A stretch of 64,000 nt of DNA from Bacillota bacterium (lineage in GTDB: Bacteria > Bacillota > Clostridia > Lachnospirales > CAG-274), in NCBI GenBank assembly GCA_017460805.1, contig JAFUAF010000010.1:1-64000 (forward strand), written 5' to 3'. Both the position numbers and the translations under genes were made by a program. Under the pieces are notes generated by a model, which worked only from the letters and a program-made list of their open reading frames with translations, searched no databases and was not told the origin of the DNA. Shown here piece after piece: positions 25,347 to 35,630 of this stretch. Each line of letters begins with the position of its first letter. The first letter of the stretch is position 1.

Positions 25347-28013
25347 TTATACCTCGGCTTTCTTTTTTTGATTTTTTCGCATATAAAAGCAAATCAGCAG
25401 TATAATAAGCGTACACAGACTGATGCAGCCGCCACTTATTATGCCCGGAGTAATATATTTTATTGCGATATCGTGTTTGCCCGCAGGTACCTCAAAGCAT
25501 AAAAACGTACCGAAAGCGGAAGTCTTGTCCGTCTTTTTGCCGTCTATATACACATCAAAGCCGTCGCTGTATGCAAGGGTGGTAAAAATCAGTCTGTTTT
25601 TGTCAAAATCTGTCTGTGCCCTTATAACGCCGCGGTCGTTTGCTATATTTTGCGGTGCGTTTTCATTTACGGTCTTTGATATATTTTCAAAAACCTGCCT
25701 GTCCAGTCTGTAAATTCTCAAAGGTCTGCATACTACCCCGTTTACAAGTGCCGTCACTTCCACGGATATCGTATCTCCCTTTTCAAGGTGCCCGAGATCC
25801 CTTACTGTGTCGTTTTTCTGAAAATCAAAATCGAGATACTGTCCGTTTACCATAACAACATAGCGTATACCCTGCACTTGTACGCTGTTGTTAAAATATA
25901 TGTCTGCGGTGTAATCGCCGTCCTCTTCGATTTTTGTTTCATAGCTTATTATTCCCGTTTCGTCCTTTGTTTGAGCCGCAGCGGCACCCGACGGCAAATT
26001 ATCGAGTATTATCATATCCTCGCCGTCCGGTGTGGTCTCAAAATGGCAGTTTCTTAACACTGGTGCGCCCGCATCTATTTCCTCGTACAATTTTTCGTCT
26101 GTACCGCAGACCGCATTTAAAAACATCTGTGTATCATTGAAAGAGTCGCCCGGGCCGCCTCCGAATTTTTCCGCAATATCAAGCACTTCCGTCTCTGCCG
26201 CAAACATCAGGGGAAATGCAAGTTTGTTTTTATATATCCCGATATCCTCATCCATATATATCTTTTCGTAAATATCACTGTTGAGCCTTGCCCCGTTCGG
26301 CACGTACATCATTCTGCCGTTGCTGTCCTCAAAACTTGTACTTTTGTCGGTAGCATAGACATATTTAATATTAAAGATACTTTCGTTTACCGCACTGTTA
26401 TCCGAATTATAGACGGTACGACCGTCACTTACTCCCCTTGCACCCATTGCACGGGCAAAATTAGAGGCATACTGATTTGTCGAGGACAGAAACGTAGAAA
26501 TAGAGTTATATCCTGCGCTCAGCTGAAACAGCAAATTGCTGTTGCATACATCTGCCGCACGATAAAATCCGCCGTCGATCTTATCCGTTATGCTTACTGC
26601 CTTTTGCGTATTGGCAAGCTGCTTTTCGTATTGCGTATACGGCGCATAGTCCATATATCTTACCGAAACAAACATACCGGTAAACATGCACATAAAAGCC
26701 TCTGCCGCCGCAAAAAAGCCCATTATGCTTTTTTTCTTTTCCGATACCGAAAAAAATGTATACAAAACCGCAAGCACAGCCACAACAAAACCGCATACAA
26801 GATAATACCCGTTCATAAAATGTGAAAGAGCTGCCGCAAGTGCCAAAAGCAGCACAAGCAAAGGCACAAATTTTGTCCTTTTACCCATTTTTATATCAAG
26901 CGTAACGCTTCTTGCGGCAAATATCATACAGAAAAAAGCCATGATGTAAGCATAACGGCAGTCAAATCCCGTTGGCATGCGAAACGCATGGAAGGCCTTG
27001 TATAACGGTGTTAATAAAAGTGACAAAATGCCAAGCAGACATATGCACGCCGCAGCCGCACGCTCTTTCTTTCCCGTCTTTGGCGAAATAATAAGACAAA
27101 TGGTCAGAAACTGCGGCAGTATCCCGTAAAAGACAGCAGGAAACGCCGTAAAAGATGACAATCCGTCCGCAACAAAAAGCAGACTTCGGCAAATTTCAGG
27201 AATACTGTAGTTTATAACTCTGTTTTGAGAGCCGAAGACCTGTGTGTAACCGTTTTTCAGAACATTGTACTCCGGCAAAAGAATAACTGCCGCAAGCAAA
27301 GCCGAAGCCGCAGCCGAAAGCATAAGTTTAAGCGAAGCAGCGGCTGTCTCTTTTTTGTTTTTTCCGCATACCGCCGCATAATAAAGCGCATAAATAAAAC
27401 ACGCGATCCCTGTCATATACGAAGTATACCAATAATCATTGTACACACTTATCGTATATACCGCAAGAAACGGCCAAATGCTCTTTTTTTCATATATCGT
27501 TTCGGTACAGAGCAGGCAAAGCGGAAGGATCGCGGAGGCATTAAGATAAAAAATATTAATACTGCATGCCACATTAAACATACAAAGTGCATACATACAC
27601 GAAAGCCCCGTTATCCACACACCCCGCATTTTTATCATTCTGCTGTGCAGGAAAAATATGCAGGCACAGAGTCCGCAAAGTCCTATCCTTAAAATATAAC
27701 CCGCAATATAAGCAAAATGATAGTATTTTATCGGCAAAGCCAGAAACAGAAGATTTATAATGTTGAAATATGCGGGCAGCATTATAAACCAATCAGCGCC
27801 AAACCCCGCCTTATATGTATACATAAGGCTTTCGCCTTTTTTTATCTTATAAACGGTCTCGGCGATAACGTTTATATACTGGTCTTTAAGATCCGATGCA
27901 AAAATACTTCTGTCTGCTGACGGATACATAAAAATCAGCATTACAACTGCCGTGAATATCATCGGCAGCAATGCCGAAAGTATATAAATTCTTTTATTGT
28001 TCATTTCTTTCAT
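25347..28013 (-). CDS. YfhO-family polytopic membrane protein
   Basis: An 888-residue protein with about 12 membrane segments in residues 1-470, a large extracytoplasmic beta-rich part (480-845), and a last membrane segment at about 858-880. Early SDLKDQY, then GFGADWF and the YFNIINLL region, are usual for YfhO-like proteins, which belong with GT-C glycosyltransferase folds; in Bacillus and Listeria relatives they add sugars to lipoteichoic or wall polymers. GGAGG of the ribosome site lies in the end of recQ, three bases away, so both are one transcription unit. The exact sugar donor and acceptor are unknown. Confidence 0.85.
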   Translation of the reverse strand: MKEMNNKRIYILSALLPMIFTAVVMLIFMYPSADRSIFASDLKDQYINVIAETVYKIKKGESLMYTYKAGFGADWFIMLPAYFNIINLLFLALPIKYYHFAYIAGYILRIGLCGLCACIFFLHSRMIKMRGVWITGLSCMYALCMFNVACSINIFYLNASAILPLCLLCTETIYEKKSIWPFLAVYTISVYNDYWYTSYMTGIACFIYALYYAAVCGKNKKETAAASLKLMLSAAASALLAAVILLPEYNVLKNGYTQVFGSQNRVINYSIPEICRSLLFVADGLSSFTAFPAVFYGILPQFLTICLIISPKTGKKERAAAACICLLGILSLLLTPLYKAFHAFRMPTGFDCRYAYIMAFFCMIFAARSVTLDIKMGKRTKFVPLLVLLLALAAALSHFMNGYYLVCGFVVAVLAVLYTFFSVSEKKKSIMGFFAAAEAFMCMFTGMFVSVRYMDYAPYTQYEKQLANTQKAVSITDKIDGGFYRAADVCNSNLLFQLSAGYNSISTFLSSTNQYASNFARAMGARGVSDGRTVYNSDNSAVNESIFNIKYVYATDKSTSFEDSNGRMMYVPNGARLNSDIYEKIYMDEDIGIYKNKLAFPLMFAAETEVLDIAEKFGGGPGDSFNDTQMFLNAVCGTDEKLYEEIDAGAPVLRNCHFETTPDGEDMIILDNLPSGAAAAQTKDETGIISYETKIEEDGDYTADIYFNNSVQVQGIRYVVMVNGQYLDFDFQKNDTVRDLGHLEKGDTISVEVTALVNGVVCRPLRIYRLDRQVFENISKTVNENAPQNIANDRGVIRAQTDFDKNRLIFTTLAYSDGFDVYIDGKKTDKTSAFGTFLCFEVPAGKHDIAIKYITPGIISGGCISLCTLIILLICFYMRKNQKKKAEV

Positions 28014-28016
28014 GCT

Positions 28017-29849
28017 TTACTCTTCCTCCACCCTGCCGAAGTTCAAATAATTGTTTATACTGTCGCAGAATTCATTTCCGTATTTTTGGGTCTTAAGCCG
28101 TCCAACGCCCGCAACATTGATAAACTGCTCCAAAGTGACGGGCTTTTTGCGGCACATATCCCGCAAAGCCACATCGGAAAACACGATGTATGCAGGTACT
28201 TTTTCGCGTTTTGCTATCTTCATGCGCAAATTTTTCAGCGATACAAAAAGCTTATAATCTATGTCATTTACATCATACGTCTTTTTCTCGGGCTCTGCCG
28301 TCGGCTTTTTATAGCGCATAAAAAGGCTTTTTTTCTGTTTTACTATCTCGGGCGAATAGACGGTCGTGTCAATAACGCGGTATTCGCCCGTTTCTTCAAG
28401 ATACTTTCGTTCCGTCAAAAACGATATAACGCCGTCTATGTAATCGGGACTGTCCTGCGACATTATACCAAAGGTCGAAAGATCCGTCCATTGTTCCGTC
28501 TTTTGAGTTTTTTTGCCCATAAGGATATCCGCCAGCACTTTTCTACCGAATGTTCTGCCGCGGGCCTTCAAACGGTACACGCATGATACCACTTTTTGTG
28601 CGGCAATAGTTATATCTACGGTGTCAAAATCCGACATACAGTTTGAGCAGTTGCCGCAGTAGTCGGGTGCGCTGTCGCCGAAATATTTTAGTATAAACTC
28701 CCTGTAACAGCCCGTTGTGCGGCAGTATTCCGTCATTTTTTCAAGTCTTTTTATATCTTTTTTGCGGATGTTTTCCCGCATTTCTTCCGTCAGTTCGGGA
28801 TTTATATCATCGCTGTTGTCAATTAAAAATCTGTTGGTGCGCACGTCGCCCGCGCTGAAAAACAGCACGCATTCCGCCATACTGCCGTCACGTCCCGCTC
28901 TACCCGCTTCCTGATAATAGCTTTCTATATTTTTGGGCATATTGTAATGCACCACAAGTCCGACATCCGACTTGTCTATACCCATACCGAAAGCATTTGT
29001 CGCAACCATTATATTTTTGCGGTCGTATATAAAATCCTCCTGGTTTTGTCTGCGTTCTTCATCACTCAGCCCCGCATGATAACGGGTGGCCTTATATCCC
29101 GACACGCAAAGTTTTGCGCATACTTCCTCAACCTTTTTTCGCGTAAGGCAATAAATTATAACGCACTTGCCCTTGTTTCTTTCAAGTGTTCCCAAAAGCA
29201 TATCAAACTTGTTTTTTGGCGAAAAAACGCTGAATTTAAGGTTTCGCCTGTCAAAACCGTTTACGACCTCCAAAGGTTCTTCAAGTTCAAGCAGTTCTTT
29301 TATATCCTCCCGCACCTGCTCCGTCGCAGTCGCCGTAAAAGCACTCACAACGGGTCTTCGCGGCAATGTCTTTATAAACTCCGCTATTTTAAGATAACTC
29401 GGGCGGAAATCCTGTCCCCACTGGGATATGCAATGTGCCTCGTCCACCGTTACCATCGCTGTTTTTACTTCATTGCAAAGGTTTAAAAAACCATCGGACA
29501 TAAGTCTTTCGGGTGCGACATACAAAATATCAAGTTCTCCCGCATAGGCCGCGCGGTAGGTCTGTTTCGCCTGTTCCGCGGTCAGCGAGCTGTTTATAAG
29601 TCCCGCGCGCACACCCGCCTGCCACAGCGCATTTACCTGGTCTTTCATAAGCGAGATAAGCGGCGATATAACGACAGTCAGCCCGTCCAGCATAAGCGCG
29701 GGCACCTGATAGCAAATTGATTTTCCCGCGCCCGTAGGCATTATGCCAAGCACATCACGCCCGTCAAGGATGCCGTCTACAAGCGTTTCCTGACCCTCGC
29801 GAAAAGACGTATGACCGAAGTATTCCTTTAAAATTTCCGTTTTTGTCAA
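28017..29849 (-). CDS. recQ: ATP-dependent DNA helicase RecQ
   Basis: A 610-residue 3'-5' helicase of recombination and fork repair. Motif I is MPTGAGKSICYQ (residue about 40), motif II DEAHCISQWGQDFRPSY, and motif VI YYQEAGRAGRDG. The RecQ-Ct zinc cluster is CRTTGCYRE--CGNCSNC. A winged helix and a C-terminal HRDC domain (about 525-600) complete the full-length form. The start is TTG at 29849 with GAGGAAA 8 bases upstream. It lies 13 bases after the P1-family peptidase gene and 3 bases before the yfhO-like gene. Confidence 0.95.
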   Translation of the reverse strand: MTKTEILKEYFGHTSFREGQETLVDGILDGRDVLGIMPTGAGKSICYQVPALMLDGLTVVISPLISLMKDQVNALWQAGVRAGLINSSLTAEQAKQTYRAAYAGELDILYVAPERLMSDGFLNLCNEVKTAMVTVDEAHCISQWGQDFRPSYLKIAEFIKTLPRRPVVSAFTATATEQVREDIKELLELEEPLEVVNGFDRRNLKFSVFSPKNKFDMLLGTLERNKGKCVIIYCLTRKKVEEVCAKLCVSGYKATRYHAGLSDEERRQNQEDFIYDRKNIMVATNAFGMGIDKSDVGLVVHYNMPKNIESYYQEAGRAGRDGSMAECVLFFSAGDVRTNRFLIDNSDDINPELTEEMRENIRKKDIKRLEKMTEYCRTTGCYREFILKYFGDSAPDYCGNCSNCMSDFDTVDITIAAQKVVSCVYRLKARGRTFGRKVLADILMGKKTQKTEQWTDLSTFGIMSQDSPDYIDGVISFLTERKYLEETGEYRVIDTTVYSPEIVKQKKSLFMRYKKPTAEPEKKTYDVNDIDYKLFVSLKNLRMKIAKREKVPAYIVFSDVALRDMCRKKPVTLEQFINVAGVGRLKTQKYGNEFCDSINNYLNFGRVEEE

Positions 29850-29862
29850 AATAGTTTCCTCA

Positions 29863-30819
29863 TCAAATATCTCTGCAAGCTTTCAGCCCGAACATGGACT
29901 CTGCATTTTTTACCGCATTTATCACAGCTTTTTCAAGCACATCCGCCGCAAGTGTTCCGACCACATTTATATCGGCCTTAAAATCGCCCGTACTCATGGC
30001 ATAAACGCTGTCGCCGTCCGCCGTTGTATTTACGGGAGCAATAGCCCGCACAATGCCGTTTTGCGCCATTGCCGCTATCTTATTCATTTTGGGCTTGTCA
30101 AAAGCGGCATTTGTCACAACACAGCATATAGTAGTATTGCCCGTAAAACGGTTTTCAACGGGGTCCGTCTTTCTGTACATAGCCTCGCGCGTACTTATAA
30201 AACCGTTTTTATCCTCGTTCAAAAGTCCCGCTATTTCCTTGCCGTTTTCATAAATATCGCCGTAAGCATTCACAGCTGCCGCCGCACCTATCTTCAAGCC
30301 GAAAAGATCGACGGCATAAAAACCTATACCGCTTTTTACCGCTCTTTCCATGCCGTACAGCTTGCCGACACTTGCACCCGTGCCTGCGCCAAAGCAGCCT
30401 TGTTTTAGTTCCTCGCCGTTAAACGCCGCTTCACAAGCCTTGTATGCCATTTGTGCATCGGGACGGCAGGATGCGTCGCCTACGACCAGATCAAAAAGGC
30501 TTGACTGGCAGACGATAGGCACAGTAGTAACCCCGACTTCAAAGCCCATTTTTCTCTCTTCAAGATATTTCATCACGCCGCCCGCCGCATCAAGGCCGAA
30601 AGCAGAGCCGCCGCTGAGCAAAACCGCATTTACCGTCTCCATTGCCGCACGCGGGTCAAGAAGCTGTGTATCGCGCGATGCAGGGCCGCCGCCGCGTATA
30701 TCCAAACCGACGCTTGCACCATTCGGTGCAATAAAAACGGTACAGCCCGTACCGCCCTCAAAGTCCTGCGCCTGACCGATTTTAATATTCTCTATATCCG
30801 TTATTTTTATCTCTTTCAT
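29863..30819 (-). CDS. P1 (S58) family peptidase, DmpA-like Ntn hydrolase
   Basis: A 318-residue aminopeptidase-like protein that in this family matures by self-cleavage before a Thr or Ser. The likely nucleophile is the Thr in NTTICCVVTNA near residue 230. Other family features are GLDIRGGGPASRDTQLL, LSGGSAFGLDAAGGVM, and GCFGAGTGASVGK. The ATG at 30819 is favoured by GGAGGTCG just upstream and by the promoter placement; the open frame runs on to 30903 without support. Some relatives cleave beta- or D-aminoacyl peptides; the substrate here is unknown. It heads the unit with recQ and the yfhO-like gene. Confidence 0.88.
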   Translation of the reverse strand: MKEIKITDIENIKIGQAQDFEGGTGCTVFIAPNGASVGLDIRGGGPASRDTQLLDPRAAMETVNAVLLSGGSAFGLDAAGGVMKYLEERKMGFEVGVTTVPIVCQSSLFDLVVGDASCRPDAQMAYKACEAAFNGEELKQGCFGAGTGASVGKLYGMERAVKSGIGFYAVDLFGLKIGAAAAVNAYGDIYENGKEIAGLLNEDKNGFISTREAMYRKTDPVENRFTGNTTICCVVTNAAFDKPKMNKIAAMAQNGIVRAIAPVNTTADGDSVYAMSTGDFKADINVVGTLAADVLEKAVINAVKNAESMFGLKACRDI

Positions 30820-30849
30820 TTTTTCGACCTCCATTAGCATATTTATTAA

Positions 30850-30878
30850 ATTATACCGCTGTTTCGGCAAAATGTAAA
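30850..30878 (-). promoter_or_regulatory. Promoter for the peptidase-recQ-yfhO unit
   Basis: TTTACA (30878-30873), 17-base spacer, TATAAT (30855-30850) on the minus strand. It lies back to back with the addA promoter. Confidence 0.75.
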
Positions 30879-30886
30879 GGGTAAGC

Positions 30887-30915
30887 TGGACATAAAGCAT
30901 CATTTATGTTATACT
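30887..30915 (+). promoter_or_regulatory. Promoter for addA
   Basis: TGGACA (30887-30892), 17-base spacer, TATACT (30910-30915). The leader is about 17 bases, just enough to include the ribosome site AGAGGTGAGAG before the ATG at 30938. Confidence 0.7.
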
Positions 30916-30937
30916 TAAATCAAGAGGTGAGAGAAAA

Positions 30938-33900
30938 ATGGCAGTATCATATACCCCCGAACAGCGGGCGGCGATAGAAAAAAGAGAAGCGGATATACTG
31001 GTAAGTGCGGCGGCAGGCTCGGGCAAGACTGCCGTTCTTGTTGAGCGCATTTTATCCATGCTTATTGAGGGAAGCGCCGACATTGACGAACTTTTATGCC
31101 TTACATTCACAGAAGCCGCGGCAAGCGAGATGCGCGAAAAGATATACAACAAAATAACCGAATACACGGAAGCCCACCCCGACGATACCCGCATGGCGCA
31201 GCAGTTAAAGCGCCTGAGAAAAGCCGACATCTCCACCATAGACAGTTTTATTGCAAGTGTGGTAAAATCCCACTATCACCTTGTGGACATCGACCCAAAC
31301 TACCGCATTATCACAGGCGGTGAGGTATTGCAGTTACAGCTTGAAGTGCTTGATGAGATATTTGCACAAAAATATGCGGCGCAGGATAAGGATTTTTTTG
31401 CGCTTATAGAGGATTTCTGCCCACGCACAGAGGACAGACCGCTTAAAGACCTTATACTTGAGGTCTACGGTTATGCGGTCTCCATGCCCTATCCGAAAAA
31501 ATGGCTTACAGAGTGTACAAAGCGCTTTTATATAGACAAAGATGCCGATCTGTCACAAACCGAATGGGGACAGCATATTATCGGGATTATAAAGACCAAT
31601 GCGGCACAGATATCGGAACTTTCAGAACGCGCTGACAGGATATGCGGCGGCATACCCGCTTTTACGGAGCTTATCAGTCTTGCCGACCTTATAGCGGATC
31701 GCGCAGACAAGGATATATTTGCTCTGCGCCGCTATGTACATGAGCAAAAACTTACAAAGCCCAAAAAGGCCGAATTAAAGCCCGCCGGCGAAGATGCCGA
31801 TATTCTTGCTGCCATGTTTGAATGTGCTTCCGATGCCTTTGATGATACGAAAGACCTGCTTGATTCCCTGCCGCTCGATAACTGGCAGGACAGTATAATC
31901 GCCTTAAAGCCCACAGTCGAAGCCCTTGTTTCGCTTGTGCTTGAATTTTCGGATAAATACACAGCAAAGAAAAAAGAGGAAAGACTTGCGGAATTTGATG
32001 ATATATCACACTTTGCGCTTGAAATACTTTTAGATGAAAACGGAGAGCCGACAGCCGCCGCAAACAGCTATAAACAGCAGTATAAAGAGATAATAATAGA
32101 CGAATATCAGGACTGTAACTTTTTGCAGGACACAGCCCTTGAAGCGGTCTCGCGCAAGTCGCTGAACAAGCCGAACCGATTTATGGTCGGCGATATAAAA
32201 CAATGTATTTACAAATTCCGCAAGGCCAATCCCGAGATATTCGCAAAAAAATACAGCGAATTCGGCGGAGAAGACAGTTCACAATGTCTTATACGGCTGA
32301 ACAAAAATTTCCGTTCGCGGAAAAACATTCTGGACACCTGCAATTTTTTCTTTACACAGCTTATGACAAAGGCCTTCGGCGATGTGGATTACAACGAAGA
32401 TGTTGCGCTCAACTGCGGTGCAAACTACTCCGATGCCGACAAAAAGACGGATGCGGTCGAAGTCTGCCTTATAAATACATCGGGCATAAACAAGGACGAA
32501 CGCTTTGACGCTATTCCCGAAAACGATACGGTCTCAACAGCCTGCGAAGCCATATACACCGCAAACCGCATAAAAGAGCTTCTTGACAGCGGATTTTTGG
32601 TGGAAGACCCGCACAAAGGCACAAAACGCCCCGCAGAGCCCCGCGACATAGTAATTCTTTTCCGCACACGCAAGCCTTTGCCCGTTTTTTCGGCTATACT
32701 CGGATATTTCGGCATACCCGTTATGACAGAGCAGACCATATCGCTTTTTGATGCGCTGGAAGTTTCAATGCTCGTTTCGTTTTTAAAAGCCGTTGACAAT
32801 CCTTTGCAGGATATACATCTGCTGACCATGCTTTTCAGCCCCGTTTACAACATAACACCAAACGAGCTTGTAATGCTTGGCAGCAAGGAAAATAATTATC
32901 TGTACGAAAATGTATGTGAATACGAAAGAAATCACACCGATGAATTGTCGGCAAAACTTGCGTATTTTCTGAACGATCTGAAATATTTTACACAGCTTTC
33001 GCAAAAGCTTGTGCCGATAAACGAACTGCTTAAAATCATATTTGACCGCACGGGGCTTTACAGCTATGTTTCTCTGCTTTCGGGCGGAAATATGCGCAGG
33101 CAGAATCTCGATGCCCTTTTTAATATCGCGCTTGAATACGACAAGGTTAACGCGGGCAGTCTTTACGGTTTTATCGCTCACCTTGATATGCTTGCCGCGG
33201 CAGGCGTAAAAAAGGACGCATCACAGGCGGCGCAGACAAACAGCGTTACCGCAATGACCATGCACCAGAGCAAGGGACTTGAATTTCCGATAGTTTTTCT
33301 GCCGCAGATGTGCGCGCGTTTCAAGCACAATTCGGGCGGAAAGCGTTCCGACCCGAGCGAGGTCGCAAAAAACAAAAATATTGCATTAAGCCAGGATCTC
33401 GGTATTGGCATGAAGCTTATTGACCCCGACCGCCGTGTTGTTTCAAACACCCTTACAAATGTCTGCATCGCTTCCCATGCGGAGCTTGATGAAATGCGCG
33501 AAAATCTGCGCATACTTTATGTTGCAATGACCCGCGCAAAGCAAAAGCTTTTTATGGTCGGTGCGACTGTAGGCGCAAAGATGCTTTCCCGCGCGCTTAG
33601 CTATGTTACATACAGCGAAAGGGCTCTGCCTTTGGGCTATATGCAAAATGCGTCCTATTACATGGACTGGCTTTTGACCTGTCTTGCCCGAAGCAATCGT
33701 CAGCCAAGCATTCATCTGCGCTCAAACAGCCTTTTTAGCTGCAATTACATAAATGATTTTGATTTTAACTGCAATTTTTATTTTTATGACAGCGAAAATT
33801 TCTATGACCTGATCGGACAGGCACAGGCAAAGGACACGGCAAAAGAGGATATGGCGGCCGTTTTTGAAAAGCTGGACAGCGCCGAAAAGTCAGCCGATGT

Positions 33901-34588
33901 TTCAAAGATTCTCGGTTGGGTATACCCCCACAGCCGCACCGCCGCCCTGCCAAGCAAGACTTCCATATCGGAGATAAAGCATCGCTGGCAAGAGGACGAG
34001 GAAAACAACCTTATCCAACTTCCCGAACCGATAAAGGAACTCACCCTGCCCGATTTTGCCAAAACAAAGATAATGACAGGTGCGGCAAGGGGTACACTTT
34101 ATCACACCTTTATGGAACATATAGACTTTAATTTTACCGCAGATGACATAGGCGAATATAAAAATCGGCTTGTCAAAGACGGCATATTCACTTCCGATGA
34201 GATAAATGTGATAGACAATAAAAAAATCGCCGCCTTTCTTGACAGCGATATATGCAGGCGCATAAGAAACTCCAAAAATGTAAAGCGCGAAACGGCCTTT
34301 ACCCTTGGTCTGACCCCTTATGAGCTGTACCGTGACGATATTTACAAAGACGATGAGGAACTTATCCACGTTGACGGAATAATCGACCTGTTTTTTGAGG
34401 AGGACGGGGATATCGTTCTGCTTGACTATAAAACAGACCGTATCGGCGAGGGCGGTATAAAAGCAATAGCCGACAGGTATAAAATACAGCTTGATCTATA
34501 CGCTGTTGCAATAGAACGCGCCACAGGCAAAAAAGTCACAGAAAAACTGCTCTACCTATTTTCCGCCGATACTGTACTTGCAGTATAA
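30938..34588 (+). CDS. addA: ATP-dependent helicase/nuclease subunit A
   Basis: A 1216-residue UvrD/Rep-type helicase fused to a RecB-like nuclease. Walker A is AAAGSGKTAVLVERI near residue 24, motif II IIIDEYQDCN near 387, and MTMHQSKGLEFPIVFLP and LRILYVAMTRAK are late helicase motifs. The nuclease domain ends with DGIIDLFFEE-DIVLLDYKTDR, the catalytic Asp-Lys signature. With AddB it processes double-strand breaks for recombination. AddB is usually encoded immediately upstream, yet here the upstream gene is divergent and unrelated and no addB follows, so the partner must lie elsewhere or be absent. Confidence 0.95.
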   Translation: MAVSYTPEQRAAIEKREADILVSAAAGSGKTAVLVERILSMLIEGSADIDELLCLTFTEAAASEMREKIYNKITEYTEAHPDDTRMAQQLKRLRKADISTIDSFIASVVKSHYHLVDIDPNYRIITGGEVLQLQLEVLDEIFAQKYAAQDKDFFALIEDFCPRTEDRPLKDLILEVYGYAVSMPYPKKWLTECTKRFYIDKDADLSQTEWGQHIIGIIKTNAAQISELSERADRICGGIPAFTELISLADLIADRADKDIFALRRYVHEQKLTKPKKAELKPAGEDADILAAMFECASDAFDDTKDLLDSLPLDNWQDSIIALKPTVEALVSLVLEFSDKYTAKKKEERLAEFDDISHFALEILLDENGEPTAAANSYKQQYKEIIIDEYQDCNFLQDTALEAVSRKSLNKPNRFMVGDIKQCIYKFRKANPEIFAKKYSEFGGEDSSQCLIRLNKNFRSRKNILDTCNFFFTQLMTKAFGDVDYNEDVALNCGANYSDADKKTDAVEVCLINTSGINKDERFDAIPENDTVSTACEAIYTANRIKELLDSGFLVEDPHKGTKRPAEPRDIVILFRTRKPLPVFSAILGYFGIPVMTEQTISLFDALEVSMLVSFLKAVDNPLQDIHLLTMLFSPVYNITPNELVMLGSKENNYLYENVCEYERNHTDELSAKLAYFLNDLKYFTQLSQKLVPINELLKIIFDRTGLYSYVSLLSGGNMRRQNLDALFNIALEYDKVNAGSLYGFIAHLDMLAAAGVKKDASQAAQTNSVTAMTMHQSKGLEFPIVFLPQMCARFKHNSGGKRSDPSEVAKNKNIALSQDLGIGMKLIDPDRRVVSNTLTNVCIASHAELDEMRENLRILYVAMTRAKQKLFMVGATVGAKMLSRALSYVTYSERALPLGYMQNASYYMDWLLTCLARSNRQPSIHLRSNSLFSCNYINDFDFNCNFYFYDSENFYDLIGQAQAKDTAKEDMAAVFEKLDSAEKSADVSKILGWVYPHSRTAALPSKTSISEIKHRWQEDEENNLIQLPEPIKELTLPDFAKTKIMTGAARGTLYHTFMEHIDFNFTADDIGEYKNRLVKDGIFTSDEINVIDNKKIAAFLDSDICRRIRNSKNVKRETAFTLGLTPYELYRDDIYKDDEELIHVDGIIDLFFEEDGDIVLLDYKTDRIGEGGIKAIADRYKIQLDLYAVAIERATGKKVTEKLLYLFSADTVLAV

Positions 34589-34633
34589 AAGGGGATGCTG
34601 CATTTGAATTGTTTTCTATACAAATAATCAATA

Positions 34634-34699
34634 AAAAAACCGCTTAGCTGTTGCCATATTTCGGGGTAAGATTATAACTTCGGCTAAGCGGATTTTTTT
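34634..34699 (+). terminator. Terminator-like hairpin after addA
   Basis: CCGCTTAGC (34640-34648) and GCTAAGCGG (34683-34691) pair perfectly, followed by ATTTTTTTAT; the other strand also has a T run. The loop is long, about 34 bases. Confidence 0.7.
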
Positions 34700-34770
34700 A
34701 TTTTACTGTGCTTCATTCATAGGCAGACAGCGTTCGCGTCTATCTTTTCAAATACGCTAATAAAAAAATA

Positions 34771-35103
34771 TTACTGTTTCGTGAGAAACTCTTTATTAAA
34801 AGAATCTATTACATTTATTATTTTATCACAACTATTTGCATCCATAACTTCGTCCAATAGATCATCCAACTGTTGCTCTTTACTTTTATTATAATCTTCA
34901 TTATTGCATTTGTAAAATCTTATTGAGTAAGCCATCCCTAACTTCACTAAGTTAATATCATGGATGTTTTTCCCCACGGATGCCGAATTATAAAAATCTG
35001 TATTAGCCAATGCAAGAGGATCTTCTTCTCTCGCTATTTGCTTATTTGCGCCATTAAAAATCCCCCTTATAAACGATTCATACTTTAAACTGTTTGTTGA
35101 CAT
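34771..35103 (-). CDS. Small protein of unknown function
   Basis: A 110-residue soluble, charged protein, rich in Asp, Asn and Lys and without membrane segments or a recognised domain. Predicted helices dominate (DQLDDLLDEVMDAN-like region near residues 78-92). AGAGAGG lies before the ATG. It is the last of a run of small minus-strand genes in an AT-rich island headed by the promoter opposite the HTH regulator gene, and may be cotranscribed with them across a 140-base gap. Confidence 0.6.
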   Translation of the reverse strand: MSTNSLKYESFIRGIFNGANKQIAREEDPLALANTDFYNSASVGKNIHDINLVKLGMAYSIRFYKCNNEDYNKSKEQQLDDLLDEVMDANSCDKIINVIDSFNKEFLTKQ

Positions 35104-35243
35104 TTATGTATCCTCTCTTTCGTATTGGTTTATTTGTTGTATCCAATCGTATTGTTCTTTATTTTTTACAATCTTTATAAATGCATAAATTATTATGTCG
35201 CAAAGCCGCTTAATAATATATAAATAAAGCTGCACTAATGCTT

Positions 35244-35603
35244 TTACGAATCATGAACCACACGGTAACAGCAATTCTTACCATCGCGCTTAAGAAGTTT
35301 TCTCATTACAGGATCTATTACACTCACCTGTAATTCTCGTTTTTTACTTTCGTCGTATTCGGATTTTACATATTTTTTTATATATTTTTCTTTTAGATTA
35401 TTTTTTTCATCGTATGAAATAACATCAACGTTAGACAAATATCTTTTCATATCCCTCCAAACTTCTTCCTTTAAAAGTAATTTCTTGTCATACGTACCAA
35501 GTTCACACCATCTTCGTATCGGATCGTAAACGCTTTGTGGAGAGTCGAATTGCAGTTCTTTATAACAATCCATGCACATTGCCGTTATTCTATATAAATT
35601 CAT
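35244..35603 (-). CDS. C-terminal part of a zinc-ribbon protein (separated by an in-frame TGA)
   Basis: A 119-residue frame of unknown function. It opens MNLYRITAMCMDCYKE, where C-x-x-C looks like the second half of a zinc ribbon whose first half (CPYC) lies in the frame at 35631. Both frames are in the same phase, separated by one TGA and nine sense codons, and the ATG at 35603 lacks a good ribosome site. It is therefore probably the 3' part of one broken gene of about 193 codons rather than a separate gene. The rest is charged and helical. Confidence 0.6.
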   Translation of the reverse strand: MNLYRITAMCMDCYKELQFDSPQSVYDPIRRWCELGTYDKKLLLKEEVWRDMKRYLSNVDVISYDEKNNLKEKYIKKYVKSEYDESKKRELQVSVIDPVMRKLLKRDGKNCCYRVVHDS

Positions 35604-35630
35604 ACCGGATTGTGATTGTTTGCCATTAAT

